A DNA stretch of 64,000 nucleotides from Lachnotalea glycerini (GTDB lineage Bacteria > Bacillota > Clostridia > Lachnospirales > Lachnospiraceae): contig NZ_QICS01000012.1 in assembly GCF_003201285.1 (NCBI RefSeq), positions 62,001 through 126,000 on the forward strand, given 5' to 3'. The notes below the pieces were generated by a model. The model saw only the letters and a program-made list of their open reading frames with translations, made no database searches and was not told the DNA's origin. Position numbers and translations under genes: made by a program. Positions 45,835 to 54,572 of this stretch are shown here, piece by piece. Each line of letters starts with the position of its first letter. Positions within the stretch are counted from its first letter, which is position 1.

Positions 45835-46374
45835 ATGAAAAAGAAAGTCATTTTAATACTAATACTTATTATTTTGCTTTCTGTTTTTACTAATTTATAT
45901 CATGTTTATTGTAATTCGGGCAATGTGGTTGCTTTATCCAGTGAAGGTATTAAATTTGGAAGTGATAGTGCAAAAATTAAAATATATTTTTATACTAGCT
46001 TCAGTTGCAGTAAATGTAAACAGTTAAGTGCTAATATAAGAGAAGCTGCAAAGGGCTTACTTGATAGTAATGAAGTTCAAATAATTTATAAAATAACGGA
46101 TGATTATGTATACAATTGGAGTAACGATAAGTTTTATGACTATGATTTTATAACAAATGGTTACGAAAATTGGATGGATTATGCAACAATAGATGAATCT
46201 GAATCACTAAGTGCAGCTGAGCTTGAAAAGAGAAAAGAAATAAAAGGAACAATAGAACAAGAAATGGAACTAAATAAAATAGAAGGTGTTCCGGTTTTTT
46301 TTGTGAATAATGAAAAATTTAATGGTTTATATTCGACTGAAGAAATTAGTAAAATATTATCTAAGGAAGAGTAG
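45835..46374 (+). CDS. Secreted DsbA/thioredoxin-fold disulfide protein
   Basis: The 179-residue protein has a signal anchor (KKKVILILILIILLSVF) and an extracytoplasmic thioredoxin fold with active site FSCSKCKQ (Cys58, Cys61) and the cis-proline loop EGVPVFFVN near residue 150. Between them is a helical insertion, as in DsbA-type thioredoxin_4 proteins, so it probably makes or exchanges disulfides outside the cell. It is in the same operon as a thioredoxin-CcdA membrane protein that could keep it in the right redox state. The obvious local substrate is the Cys-containing peptide. I start at ATG 45835 after TGAGG; TTG 45820 overlaps that site. Confidence 0.82.
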   Translation: MKKKVILILILIILLSVFTNLYHVYCNSGNVVALSSEGIKFGSDSAKIKIYFYTSFSCSKCKQLSANIREAAKGLLDSNEVQIIYKITDDYVYNWSNDKFYDYDFITNGYENWMDYATIDESESLSAAELEKRKEIKGTIEQEMELNKIEGVPVFFVNNEKFNGLYSTEEISKILSKEE

Positions 46375-46410
46375 AGTAAAATGTAATGTAGATAAAAGGA
46401 GTATTATAAC

Positions 46411-47550
46411 ATGAGTACTAGAAAAATTATGATAATATTGGCTATCTCAATATGTACTCTTTTATATTTAAAATCAGATGTACAAGCAGAAAATATTGTA
46501 AAGAGTGTTTATTTTTATTCTCCAACTTGCTCTGATTGCATGATGATTGAGAAAGCATTTGCAAAAATCAGCAATAGCAATGTCCTTTATTTAAATGTAT
46601 CGGATACGTCTAATCTGAATTTATTCTTCAGTTTTTGTGATACGTATCACATCGATGAGAAAGAGCGATCGGTTCCCATTCTATTTGTAGGTGAAACGGT
46701 TTATTCCAATGCGGAGAATATTATACAATCAATTGAAAATGGTGTTGTTGATAAAAATACAGAGAATTTATTGGTAGATATCAATGATATTAAGGCAAAA
46801 GGGAATTTTACGCAGTCAGATGATACCAAACTAACAATCGTTTACTTATTTATTGCTGGTTTGTTAGATGGCTTTAATCCCTGTGCGGTTGCGATGTTGC
46901 TTTTGCTTATTTCACTGTTAGGCTTTGTCAATGACAAGAAAAAGATTATAAAACTTAGTATTAGCTTTATTAGCGGAATCTTTATTACATATTACTTGAT
47001 TGGAACAACATTGTACTCCTTTGTATCCAAGATAGATTTTAGTATTGTTAATTTTGTCATTAAATACTTTATATTAGTGTTATGTGCTGTTTTATTTGTA
47101 TTGAATTTAATAGATGCAATAAATTCATGCAAAATGAAACATCAAAAGGTGGTATTGCAATTGCCAAAGAGAATTAAAAAATTCAATAAACATCTTATGC
47201 AGAAAGTAGTGTCTGTTCAAAATAGAAGATTTGTTTATTTCATATATTTTGGGTTGGGCGTAGCAATTTCCTTTACTGAGTTTATGTGTACTGGACAAAT
47301 TTATCTGCCTGTTATTTTACTGATGTCACAAACTCAAAATATATCGTCAATAAGAATATGTTTTAACTTTTTTATTTATAACACTGCCTTTGTCTTACCC
47401 TTGATAATAATCAGTATCATAGCAATTAATAAAGATAAGGTAATAAGTATAAGCAGTATTTTTGTTGAACGAATGTATCTGATTAAAATTTTAAATGCGA
47501 TATTTTATTTTATTTTAGGAAGTCTCGTTCTATACTTATTTATTTTATAA
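46411..47550 (+). CDS. Thioredoxin domain fused to CcdA/DsbD-like membrane protein
   Basis: The 379-residue protein has a signal peptide (1-about 26), an extracytoplasmic thioredoxin-like domain with SPTCSDCMM (Cys40, Cys43) and a VPILF cis-Pro loop, then six or so membrane helices of the CcdA/DsbD type starting near residue 145. The membrane part has the paired cysteines of the family: Cys158 in DGFNPCAV and Cys293 in TEFMCTGQIYLP. Such proteins carry reducing equivalents across the membrane. Having the soluble domain N-terminal is unlike classical DsbD order (alpha-beta-gamma) but suits a two-domain version. It is preceded by a good GGAG site. Confidence 0.85.
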   Translation: MSTRKIMIILAISICTLLYLKSDVQAENIVKSVYFYSPTCSDCMMIEKAFAKISNSNVLYLNVSDTSNLNLFFSFCDTYHIDEKERSVPILFVGETVYSNAENIIQSIENGVVDKNTENLLVDINDIKAKGNFTQSDDTKLTIVYLFIAGLLDGFNPCAVAMLLLLISLLGFVNDKKKIIKLSISFISGIFITYYLIGTTLYSFVSKIDFSIVNFVIKYFILVLCAVLFVLNLIDAINSCKMKHQKVVLQLPKRIKKFNKHLMQKVVSVQNRRFVYFIYFGLGVAISFTEFMCTGQIYLPVILLMSQTQNISSIRICFNFFIYNTAFVLPLIIISIIAINKDKVISISSIFVERMYLIKILNAIFYFILGSLVLYLFIL

Positions 47551-47569
47551 AATAATACGGAGTGATTGT

Positions 47570-47863
47570 ATGAATCAAGAAGTTATAATAATGTACGATA
47601 ATCAGATAATTTATAAAGGGAAAATAGAAAATATACCAATTAAAGAACATGTAATAATAGAACAAAGCATAATTCAATTTGGAGATGATGATCCTTGCAT
47701 CATACATAGGTCATATGTAATTAAGAAAATATTAATCGAGTTTTTAAAAGAAATAAATAGTCATATGAATGGGAAAAAGCTAATTCTTAATCATATTAAT
47801 AAAGAAATGATAGAGCAATTAGATTTGGAGCATGCTTACAATGCTGTAATTGAATTTTGTTAA
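47570..47863 (+). CDS. Hypothetical 97-residue protein before cysteine desulfurase
   Basis: I do not recognise this protein. It has no signal peptide or membrane helix, is predicted to be a mixed alpha-beta cytosolic domain, and ends in Cys (AVIEFC). It contains DDDPCIIHRSYVIKKILIEF in the middle. A GGAG site precedes the ATG and it ends 25 bp before the desulfurase start, in the same operon. A C-terminal or central Cys next to a desulfurase could make it a sulfur acceptor, but nothing else supports that. Confidence 0.6.
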   Translation: MNQEVIIMYDNQIIYKGKIENIPIKEHVIIEQSIIQFGDDDPCIIHRSYVIKKILIEFLKEINSHMNGKKLILNHINKEMIEQLDLEHAYNAVIEFC

Positions 47864-47888
47864 GAAAAACAGTGAGAAAAGAGGAAAT

Positions 47889-49040
47889 ATGAGAGAAATA
47901 TATCTGGATAATAGTGCTACTACTTATGTAAGAGAGGAAGTGCTTAAACATATGTTACCGTATTTTAAAGATAATTACGGAAACCCTTCTTCTATTTATA
48001 AAATAGGTTTAAGCAATCAAAAATGCATCAACGTTTGTCGTCAGCAAATAGCAAAATTATATCACTGCGCATCCGCTAAAGAAATATACTTCACCTCTTG
48101 TGGCACAGAATCTAATAATTGGGCATTAAAGGCTGTGTGTCTCCAAAATAAAAGTGGTCACGTCATAATATCCTCAATTGAACATAGTTCAATCATAGAA
48201 TCTTCTTATTTTCTCAAGCAATTAGGATTTGATGTAACATACTTATCCGTGAACAAGAATGGTTTGATCAATCTGCAAGAACTAGAAAGAAGCATTCGTA
48301 AGGATACAATTTTAGTATCTGTGATGTATGTAAACAATGAAGTAGGGGTTATAGAACCAATCAAAAAAATCGCAGATATATGTAAAAAATACAATGTTTT
48401 ACTACATACGGATGCGGTACAGGCAGCTCCACATTTAAAAATTAATGTGCAGGAATTGGGAATTGACATGATGAGTATATCAGGACATAAGGTATATGCT
48501 CCGAAAGGGGTTGGGCTGCTTTATGTAAAGAAAAATACTCCAATGATACCGTTGATTCATGGTGGACATCAGGAAAACCAAATGAGAGGCGGGACAGAAA
48601 ATATTGCAAGTATAGTAGGTCTTACAAAAGGATTAGAATTGTGCAATGAAGAACTTAAAATCAATACAGTAAAATTTGAAAGGCTTCGAACACGTTTGAT
48701 ACGCGGTTTAACAGAGCGTAATTATGACTTTATTGAGATAGGTAAAGATAATGATAATAAATTAGATTCTATCATAAATATCTGTTTTAAAAATATTAAT
48801 TCTAAAACCTTAGCAATTTTATTAGGTGAAGAAGAGATATATGTATCAACAGGAAGTGCTTGCAATTCAGGTAGCGTAGTGCCATCACATGTGTTACAGG
48901 CTTTAAAAATACCAGATAGTTATATCAATGGTGCAATAAGAGTTTCGTTGGGGAAGGATACAAGTGAGCAGGAGATAGATCTGTTTATTGATACATTAAG
49001 TAATATATTTAAGAACAAGCTTAGTTTTATACAAGAATAA
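47889..49040 (+). CDS. Cysteine desulfurase, NifS/IscS type
   Basis: The 383-residue PLP enzyme takes sulfur from cysteine as a persulfide. It begins YLDNSATTYVREEVL, has the PLP lysine in SISGHKVYAPKG (Lys201), HTDAVQ, and the active-site loop STGSACNSG with catalytic Cys325. The loop and length match group I NifS-like enzymes. No IscU, thiI or mnmA gene is adjacent, so the acceptor is unclear. It is the last gene of the peptide cluster, so it may supply sulfur for modification of the peptide or for a cluster protein; alternatively it is a housekeeping NifS placed there by chance. I start at ATG 47889 after AGAGGAAAT; the upstream ATG at 47850 overlaps the preceding gene. Confidence 0.92.
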   Translation: MREIYLDNSATTYVREEVLKHMLPYFKDNYGNPSSIYKIGLSNQKCINVCRQQIAKLYHCASAKEIYFTSCGTESNNWALKAVCLQNKSGHVIISSIEHSSIIESSYFLKQLGFDVTYLSVNKNGLINLQELERSIRKDTILVSVMYVNNEVGVIEPIKKIADICKKYNVLLHTDAVQAAPHLKINVQELGIDMMSISGHKVYAPKGVGLLYVKKNTPMIPLIHGGHQENQMRGGTENIASIVGLTKGLELCNEELKINTVKFERLRTRLIRGLTERNYDFIEIGKDNDNKLDSIINICFKNINSKTLAILLGEEEIYVSTGSACNSGSVVPSHVLQALKIPDSYINGAIRVSLGKDTSEQEIDLFIDTLSNIFKNKLSFIQE

Positions 49041-49052
49041 TGCGGTTGTTTG

Positions 49053-49090
49053 AAAGGAGAGGTAGACTTTAAGTAAACCGCTCCTTTTGT
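49053..49090 (+). terminator. Terminator at end of peptide cluster
   Basis: AAAGGAG (49053-49059) pairs with CTCCTTT (49081-49087), followed by TG; an alternative GCGGTT/AACCGC stem (49042-49047 with 49076-49081) overlaps it. Together they are likely to stop the cluster transcript. Confidence 0.55.
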
Positions 49091-49471
49091 TATAAAGTAT
49101 ATGCGAAAACTTATGAGTATTAGTCAGTAAGTACTATTTAAAACAGAACAAATATGTTCTAAAATATAAAAAATGTATCAACAAGCTGATGGATTTAATT
49201 CTTGGGAGAGTTTAACTGGTTTCATAATAGTTGTATTAAAGAGTTTAAATTTTGTAGTACTGGATAGGTATATGAAGATGGATCAATGTTCCATTCAAAT
49301 TAATTAGATGCGTTACCAAAATATTTCAATCGGGATAAATAAAATGAATAGAAAAGATATCAAATATTGTCGAATAATGACGAATAAGAAATATCTTTTC
49401 TTTGTAAATAGAGTTAAAAGACTGATATCGTGCATATAAAGGAAAAGCATTAAATAATAATCTTATAACAG
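49091..49471. other. Intergenic region upstream of agr-like genes
   Basis: This region has no convincing gene. It contains an inverted repeat GAAAAGATAT (49351-49360) with ATATCTTTTC (49391-49400), whose 30-bp interior carries CGAATAA twice (TCGAATAATG and ACGAATAAG). This could be an operator or a small RNA hairpin. The rest is AT-rich sequence without visible structure. Confidence 0.45.
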
Positions 49472-49500
49472 TTGAAAAAATTACCAAATAATGGTATAAT
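49472..49500 (+). promoter_or_regulatory. Predicted promoter of agr-like genes
   Basis: TTGAAA (49472-49477), 17-bp spacer and consensus TATAAT (49495-49500), about 100 bp before the agrB-like start. An ACAGTTGAA at 49469-49477 resembles an agr-type LytTR half-site and overlaps the -35 box. Confidence 0.65.
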
Positions 49501-49603
49501 TTAATTGTTTATTTTAGTAGAAATAACGATAAGATGCCATGAAGCTGTATATGCTATTAGACATGCGTAAAGCTAAATCGGGGAAAGGAGGTACATAGAT
49601 TTA

Positions 49604-50305
49604 ATGTACAAGCTAATTGTGAAGAAAGTTTTCCCAGGCGTCATTAATCAAGCGGAAAACGAGGAAGAAAAGGAGGTGGTTATATATGGTTTAGAAGTAA
49701 TGTTGTCTAGCATGGTTAATTTAGCTGCAATGTTACTCATTGGTTACGTTAGTAATAATTTAATAGGAACCGTCATTTATTTAATATGTTTTTGTACAAT
49801 TCGCATTATGGCAGGAGGGTATCATGCCAATACTTATTTAGCATGCTTTTTATGTTCGATTATTTCATATTCTTTCATAATAGGAATTAATCCCTATATT
49901 ACTGAAAAATATAATATGATATTAATTATTTTGGCAGCGATATCTTACATCATCACATTAGGGCTGGCACCTATCTTAAATGGCAAGCGCACATTTTCTA
50001 CAGAAGAAATCCAAAAAGCCAAGAAAAAAGTCAGATTTATATTAACTACAGAACTATTTGTTACAATAGGATTGTACCAGATAAATTATAAATTATACAA
50101 ATTCGCAATTTTTGCGATCATTACAGAAGGAGTGATTGAAATAATGGGTAAAATTAAATATTCAGATATTAATAAGAAGGATTTGTTAAAAAAAATGATG
50201 AAAATATCAATGGGTGCTGCTCTATTATCAGGCTGGCTTCCAAGCTTTGCTACTTTTCATGAGCCTGAAATGCCACAAGCTTTAAAAGATAAACTGGAGA
50301 AATAG
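49604..50305 (+). CDS. agrB: AgrB-like peptide processing membrane protein continuous with AgrD-like pro-peptide
   Basis: The 233-residue frame begins with an AgrB domain (about 1-180), a membrane cysteine endopeptidase that cuts and cyclises the AgrD autoinducer pro-peptide. Catalytic residues are His74 and Cys81 in AGGYHANTYLACF, seven apart as in Staphylococcus AgrB. The frame does not stop after the last helix but continues through IKYSDINKKDLLKKMMK and WLPSFATFHEPEMPQALK, an AgrD-like pro-peptide: amphipathic helix, core SFATF and the acidic EPEMP recognition tail. Ser214 takes the usual Cys position, predicting a Ser lactone. Either this is a true AgrB-AgrD fusion or AgrD is translated from an internal start. 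The ATG lies 12 bp after AAAGGAGGT. Confidence 0.88.
   Translation: MYKLIVKKVFPGVINQAENEEEKEVVIYGLEVMLSSMVNLAAMLLIGYVSNNLIGTVIYLICFCTIRIMAGGYHANTYLACFLCSIISYSFIIGINPYITEKYNMILIILAAISYIITLGLAPILNGKRTFSTEEIQKAKKKVRFILTTELFVTIGLYQINYKLYKFAIFAIITEGVIEIMGKIKYSDINKKDLLKKMMKISMGAALLSGWLPSFATFHEPEMPQALKDKLEK
50144..50305 (+). CDS. agrD: AgrD-like autoinducer pro-peptide, in-frame internal start within agrB
   Basis: The last 53 codons of the agrB-like frame form an AgrD-type pro-peptide. An in-frame ATG at 50144 has AAGGAG 11 bp upstream, giving a peptide that starts MGKIKYSDINKKDLLKKMMK. The amphipathic N-terminal helix, a 5-residue ring core SFATF (residues 34-38) and the tail HEPEMPQALKDKLEK match AgrD layout, with the tail cut site predicted before His. 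Serine in place of the ring cysteine is known in Staphylococcus intermedius group pheromones. Whether it is made separately, only as a fusion, or both, is unresolved. Confidence 0.6.
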   Translation: MGKIKYSDINKKDLLKKMMKISMGAALLSGWLPSFATFHEPEMPQALKDKLEK

Positions 50306-50351
50306 CAGATAAAATAATTCTAAATATTTAATATTAAATATAATAAAATAT

Positions 50352-50396
50352 AGAGCTTCCTTTTTGTCCAGAGGTTTGACAAAAAAGAAGCTCTTT
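50352..50396 (+). terminator. Strong terminator between agrBD-like and agrC-like genes
   Basis: AGAGCTTCCTTTTTGTC pairs with GACAAAAAAGAAGCTCT (17 bp, one mismatch), loop of 9 nt, followed by TTTTGG. It suggests the pro-peptide gene and the two-component genes are transcribed partly separately. Confidence 0.8.
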
Positions 50397-50513
50397 TGGT
50401 AATTTGTGGTAGAAACAAAGAGATATATGTATTATAATAATTTATGAGTAGATAATTTTAAATAAATTTGTTAATAATTGGTGTGGTTATAAAGTTATTT
50501 GGAGGGGTTAGTA

Positions 50514-51851
50514 ATGATTTTCATTCAGTACATAGCAAGAGCGGTTGTAGCATTTGTTGAGGCTATTATATATTGGATATTCTTTAATGGCGTTTTTGAA
50601 AGAAAGCGAAGAGGTTGGAATAATTTGCTTATTCTATCTATTTTTCCTACTAGTATTTTTATAACTGGATATTTTGCTACACTTGGATTACCAGTAACAA
50701 TAAAATTATTTATACTGTTTACAATTGGCTGCATTGTTGCTAATTTATTATTTCAAACTTCTCTAAGAAATATTATTGTATATCAAGGCTTATGGACATT
50801 ATGCTCAGTGATAGGTGACAGTGTATCATTGGGGATTTTATCATTAAGACATGGGTCAATTAATGTTGCAGAATTATTAAATAATTTTACAATAGGCCTA
50901 CAAATTACCTTTCTTTCAAAAACAGTAGATATATTAATTGTCTCTATATTAGTAAGAAAATTGGGTAAAGAAACGAAACGATATTCACTTTCGGAAGTTC
51001 TTATCATGTTACTACAAGGCATATCAGGAGTTGCTTGTTTGACAATGGTAATTGAATTTTCTTACTATAATATTTCAACCTACCAAGTTACATCCTTATA
51101 TTTAATAGTATTATCATTACTGATTTTTTCGTCATATATAGTATTTTACCAAGTTTTTAATAGTTACATCAAAAAGCGAAACATTGAGCAGGAAGCCACG
51201 AAGGTACAATTTTACAATCAAGGACAGTTTGAGTACTATGCGGCATTGGAGAAAGAAAATGTCAACGTAAGGAAGATGTACCATGATATTAAAAACCATC
51301 TTCTGGCTATTCAAGGCTTGAACCATGAAAATGCAGAAGCCTCTCAAACATATGTTGAGGAATGTCTGGCAACGGTTGAAGGATATGACGAATTCTTTGA
51401 TACAGGAAATGAATTAGCAGATATTATATTTTATGAAAAGTGTAATACAGCTAAGCTTAATCATATCAAGACAAAAGTTTTAGTTCAAAAAAATAGTTTG
51501 AATGAGCTTGAAATGCTTGATTTATGTGCGATTTTAACAAATAGTTTTGATAATGCGATGGAAGCCTGTAAGAAGTGTCAGGGGGAACGTTACATAAAGG
51601 TTAATATTATCAGAAATGAAGCGGCAATTATTATTACCGTAAAAAATAATTTTGAAATTGAACCAGCAATAAGTAAAAAGGGTGATTTAATTACAAGTAA
51701 GAAGAACAAGGCAGAACATGGACTTGGTATGCAAAGCCTTAAAATGGCAGCAGCCAAATACAATGGAAATGTAGAGTTTAGCGTTGATAAGGAGAAAAAA
51801 GAGTTTTTGTTAATTATTATGCTGCCGATTGCTTATCAAAATACATTATAA
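50514..51851 (+). CDS. agrC: AgrC-like sensor histidine kinase (GHKL)
   Basis: The 445-residue protein has about six membrane helices (1-205), a dimerisation coiled coil, the phosphoacceptor His257 in MYHDIKNHLLAIQG and a GHKL-type ATPase domain (about 330-445; NSFDNAMEAC, then KAEHGLGMQSLKM). This is the arrangement of AgrC-type receptors for cyclic peptides. It precedes a LytTR response regulator and follows the agrBD-like gene, so it should sense the predicted Ser lactone. ATG 50514 follows GGAGGGG by 7 bp; a longer TTG frame at 50499 overlaps that site. Confidence 0.9.
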   Translation: MIFIQYIARAVVAFVEAIIYWIFFNGVFERKRRGWNNLLILSIFPTSIFITGYFATLGLPVTIKLFILFTIGCIVANLLFQTSLRNIIVYQGLWTLCSVIGDSVSLGILSLRHGSINVAELLNNFTIGLQITFLSKTVDILIVSILVRKLGKETKRYSLSEVLIMLLQGISGVACLTMVIEFSYYNISTYQVTSLYLIVLSLLIFSSYIVFYQVFNSYIKKRNIEQEATKVQFYNQGQFEYYAALEKENVNVRKMYHDIKNHLLAIQGLNHENAEASQTYVEECLATVEGYDEFFDTGNELADIIFYEKCNTAKLNHIKTKVLVQKNSLNELEMLDLCAILTNSFDNAMEACKKCQGERYIKVNIIRNEAAIIITVKNNFEIEPAISKKGDLITSKKNKAEHGLGMQSLKMAAAKYNGNVEFSVDKEKKEFLLIIMLPIAYQNTL

Positions 51852-51864
51852 AGAGGGAATGCTT

Positions 51865-52581
51865 ATGAAAGTTAATGTTGCTATTTGTGATGACAATGAG
51901 ATTTTTTGCAATCAAATAAAAGAATTTATTGAACGCTTCAATAAGGAAAATAATACCAACTGTGAAGTGAGCACATTTAATAGCGGCTTCGATTTATTAG
52001 GGCAATATACCGCTGAATATAAAATTATTATACTTGACATTGAAATGAAAGGTATGAATGGAATTGAAACAGCATTAGAAATTCGAAAGAAAAATCAGAA
52101 AGTAATCATCTGGTTTCTGACTGTTTCTAAAGATTACATGTTAGAGGGCTATAAAGCAGAGGCATTTCGTTATCTAATCAAACCACTTTCTTATGATGAT
52201 TTTGCGAAAGAGTTTGATGAGAGTATAAGAGGGGTAGATGAAAAGTATGTAAGACCTATTATAGTGGAATATAAGAATGAAACCTATCATTTGGAGACGA
52301 ATGATATATTGTTTATTGAAGTATTTGGACATAAATTGATTTATCATTTATTGAATGAGAAAATCACTACGATAGATACGTTAAAAAATATAGAAATTGA
52401 GCTATGCAAATTGAATTTTGTAAGAATTCATAGAAGTTACTTAATCAACCTAAAGAAAGTTAAAACCTTTAATAGAAATGAAGTAGTTATGAAAAATAAT
52501 GAAAGAATACCGATTAGTAAATATAAGGAAAAGGATTTCAAGGAAGCTTATACACACCTGTGGGGAAAAATTTTGGGATAA
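51865..52581 (+). CDS. agrA: AgrA-like LytTR response regulator
   Basis: The 238-residue protein has an N-terminal receiver domain (1-about 120; AICDDNEIFC, phosphoacceptor Asp58 in IILDIEMKG, and IKPLSYDDF with the conserved Lys) and a C-terminal LytTR DNA-binding domain (about 140-235; ILFIEVFGHKLIYHL and FVRIHRSYLINLKKV). It is the partner of the kinase directly upstream. LytTR regulators bind paired 9-bp direct repeats; no convincing pair was found upstream of agrB or the peptide cluster. ATG 51865 lies 7 bp after AGAGGG. Targets may include the neighbouring peptide cluster, by inference. Confidence 0.93.
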   Translation: MKVNVAICDDNEIFCNQIKEFIERFNKENNTNCEVSTFNSGFDLLGQYTAEYKIIILDIEMKGMNGIETALEIRKKNQKVIIWFLTVSKDYMLEGYKAEAFRYLIKPLSYDDFAKEFDESIRGVDEKYVRPIIVEYKNETYHLETNDILFIEVFGHKLIYHLLNEKITTIDTLKNIEIELCKLNFVRIHRSYLINLKKVKTFNRNEVVMKNNERIPISKYKEKDFKEAYTHLWGKILG

Positions 52582-52676
52582 AAGAAAGATATTTAGCAGA
52601 AGTTTTACAATGATTATACTTCAAATTAACGTATTGTTGCTATAATAACCCAACAATAGTTAACAGGAGGAATCAA

Positions 52677-54353
52677 ATGATAAAACGGCAAATGAAAATT
52701 TCTGTAGGAGAAAACTTAAGGAAAGTTTTTCGAACAATTATAATATCGTCTTTTATTATCTATGTATTATTATTTTTTACAATTATGAGTATGTATACTG
52801 ATTATAAGAATTTAGAAACAAGCAGTCTTGTAATGGTAAATAATATTAGTATAGCTAGAAATGCAAGCTTATGTACGCAAAACGCTGTATATAAAATGTG
52901 TTTGTCTAAGGAAAAAGAGCAGCAGAAACAATTTAATGATGAAGCAGATTCATATGATATGCTTATTCAAGAGTATCTAAGTAAAATCGCCGAGGCTAAG
53001 CCACAATATAAGAAGAATATTTCAGAGATTAAGCAAATACAACAGGATGCATTCATTTATAGAAGTCAGGCTATATTGCTTGGCAGTCAAGAAAGAAAGC
53101 AGGAAGCAATAGAATTGCTAGCTGAAAATTATTTTGATAAAATGCAAAGTATTGATGATATATTGCAGGAAATTACAAATAATACGAATAGCCAGCTGAA
53201 AAGTCACATAGAAAATGTAGAAAAGGGAATTTTACTATTGATTCTATTATTGTTAGCGCTCATCGGGGTAACAATATGGCATTGCGTAATCAGAATAAAC
53301 AAAGTAATTAAAAGTATACAGATGCCTTTGGATGAAATTGGTGATGCAATGGAGGAAGTTCACAGAGGAAATTTGAATTTTAGCCTTGCATATCAATCAG
53401 AAAATGAATTAGGTAAATTGGCTGATAGGGTAAGAGAAACGGGAGAACAACTTAAAATATATGTTAAAAACATTGATAACGTATTAGGAGAGTTATCACA
53501 AAAAAATTTTCATGTAACCGTAGACATGGAATATAAGGGTATGTTTAATCCCATAGAACAATCTATGAAAGAAATTATTCTTGTATTACATAGTGTGATG
53601 GAGTCGATTTTTAATACAAGTCAAATGGTAACATTTAGTGCAAAGAATATCAGCCTGATTGCGGATGAAATGACAGAAGGTGCCGCAACGCAGGCGAGTG
53701 CGACAGAAGAGCTTCTCAGTTATATTAGAACTATTTCATGTGATGTGGAGAAAAATGCTGAAGAAACATTTGAGGTATATGAGCACAGTGAAGGTGTAAA
53801 AAAGTCTATTGTAACTAGCAAAGATAAAATGAGCGAACTGATATCAACTATGTCAAGGATGCTGGAATCTTCGAAACAAATATTTGAAATTGTTTCAATC
53901 ATTGAGAATATTGCAGAACAAACTAAACTTCTTTCTTTCAATGCAGCAATTGAGGCTGCAAGAGCAGGTGATTCAGGTAATGGATTTAGTGTGGTAGCCT
54001 CTGAGATTAAGAAATTGGCAGATAGCACCAGTGAAGCTGCAAATCGTACGAAGCACTTAATTCATAAAAGTAATAGTATTGTTGCTGAAGGAAATGAAAA
54101 AGTAAATGAGATAAGTAAAAGTTTTGAGCATGTAGACCATGCCGTTGGAATTGTTTCAGAAAAGTCATTACATGTATCAAAAGTATCTAAATCACATACC
54201 AATACACTTTTAGAGCTTGAGTTGGTAATACAATCTATTTCAGCAGTAGTCCAAAATAATTTGAAGCTCGCTCAAAATATCCAAAATAATAGTAAAGATA
54301 TGAAATTAAAATCCAGTGAATTGCATGTTATGCTAGAAGCATTCAGATTATAG
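52677..54353 (+). CDS. Methyl-accepting chemotaxis protein
   Basis: The 558-residue receptor has an N-terminal membrane helix (about 20-42), an extracellular four-helix-type sensor (about 43-180), a second helix (about 184-205), a HAMP domain (about 207-262) and a signalling domain whose tip is [21 protein letters not shown]. The sequence [13 protein letters not shown] lies in the methylation region. It follows the agr-like two-component genes by 95 bp but has its own AGGAGG site, so co-transcription is uncertain. Possible ligands are unknown. It differs from the first receptor by a shorter sensor. Confidence 0.92.
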   Translation: MIKRQMKISVGENLRKVFRTIIISSFIIYVLLFFTIMSMYTDYKNLETSSLVMVNNISIARNASLCTQNAVYKMCLSKEKEQQKQFNDEADSYDMLIQEYLSKIAEAKPQYKKNISEIKQIQQDAFIYRSQAILLGSQERKQEAIELLAENYFDKMQSIDDILQEITNNTNSQLKSHIENVEKGILLLILLLLALIGVTIWHCVIRINKVIKSIQMPLDEIGDAMEEVHRGNLNFSLAYQSENELGKLADRVRETGEQLKIYVKNIDNVLGELSQKNFHVTVDMEYKGMFNPIEQSMKEIILVLHSVMESIFNTSQMVTFSAKNISLIADEMTEGAATQASATEELLSYIRTISCDVEKNAEETFEVYEHSEGVKKSIVTSKDKMSELISTMSRMLESSKQIFEIVSIIENIAEQTKLLSFNAAIEAARAGDSGNGFSVVASEIKKLADSTSEAANRTKHLIHKSNSIVAEGNEKVNEISKSFEHVDHAVGIVSEKSLHVSKVSKSHTNTLLELELVIQSISAVVQNNLKLAQNIQNNSKDMKLKSSELHVMLEAFRL

Positions 54354-54357
54354 TTAG

Positions 54358-54406
54358 GAGTCTAAATTCAGTCAGTTTATTGTGATAATTTTGGCTCTTT
54401 CTTTTT
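54358..54406 (+). terminator. Possible terminator after second chemoreceptor gene
   Basis: GAGTCTAAATT pairs with AATTTTGGCTC (one mismatch, one G-T pair) around an 18-nt loop, followed by TTTCTTTTT. Confidence 0.45.
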
Positions 54407-54572
54407 GTTATAATATGCTTGATATTGTCAGTTAAAAGTACGATAATAAAAATGTTGAAATATATAGTAAAATCTTTAAGGAAACAGTAAGAAATATTTA
54501 AAGATTTATTTTTAAAAAAATAGTAATATCAAATAAGATGGTTTATCTATAAAAATGTTAAGGGAGAATACG

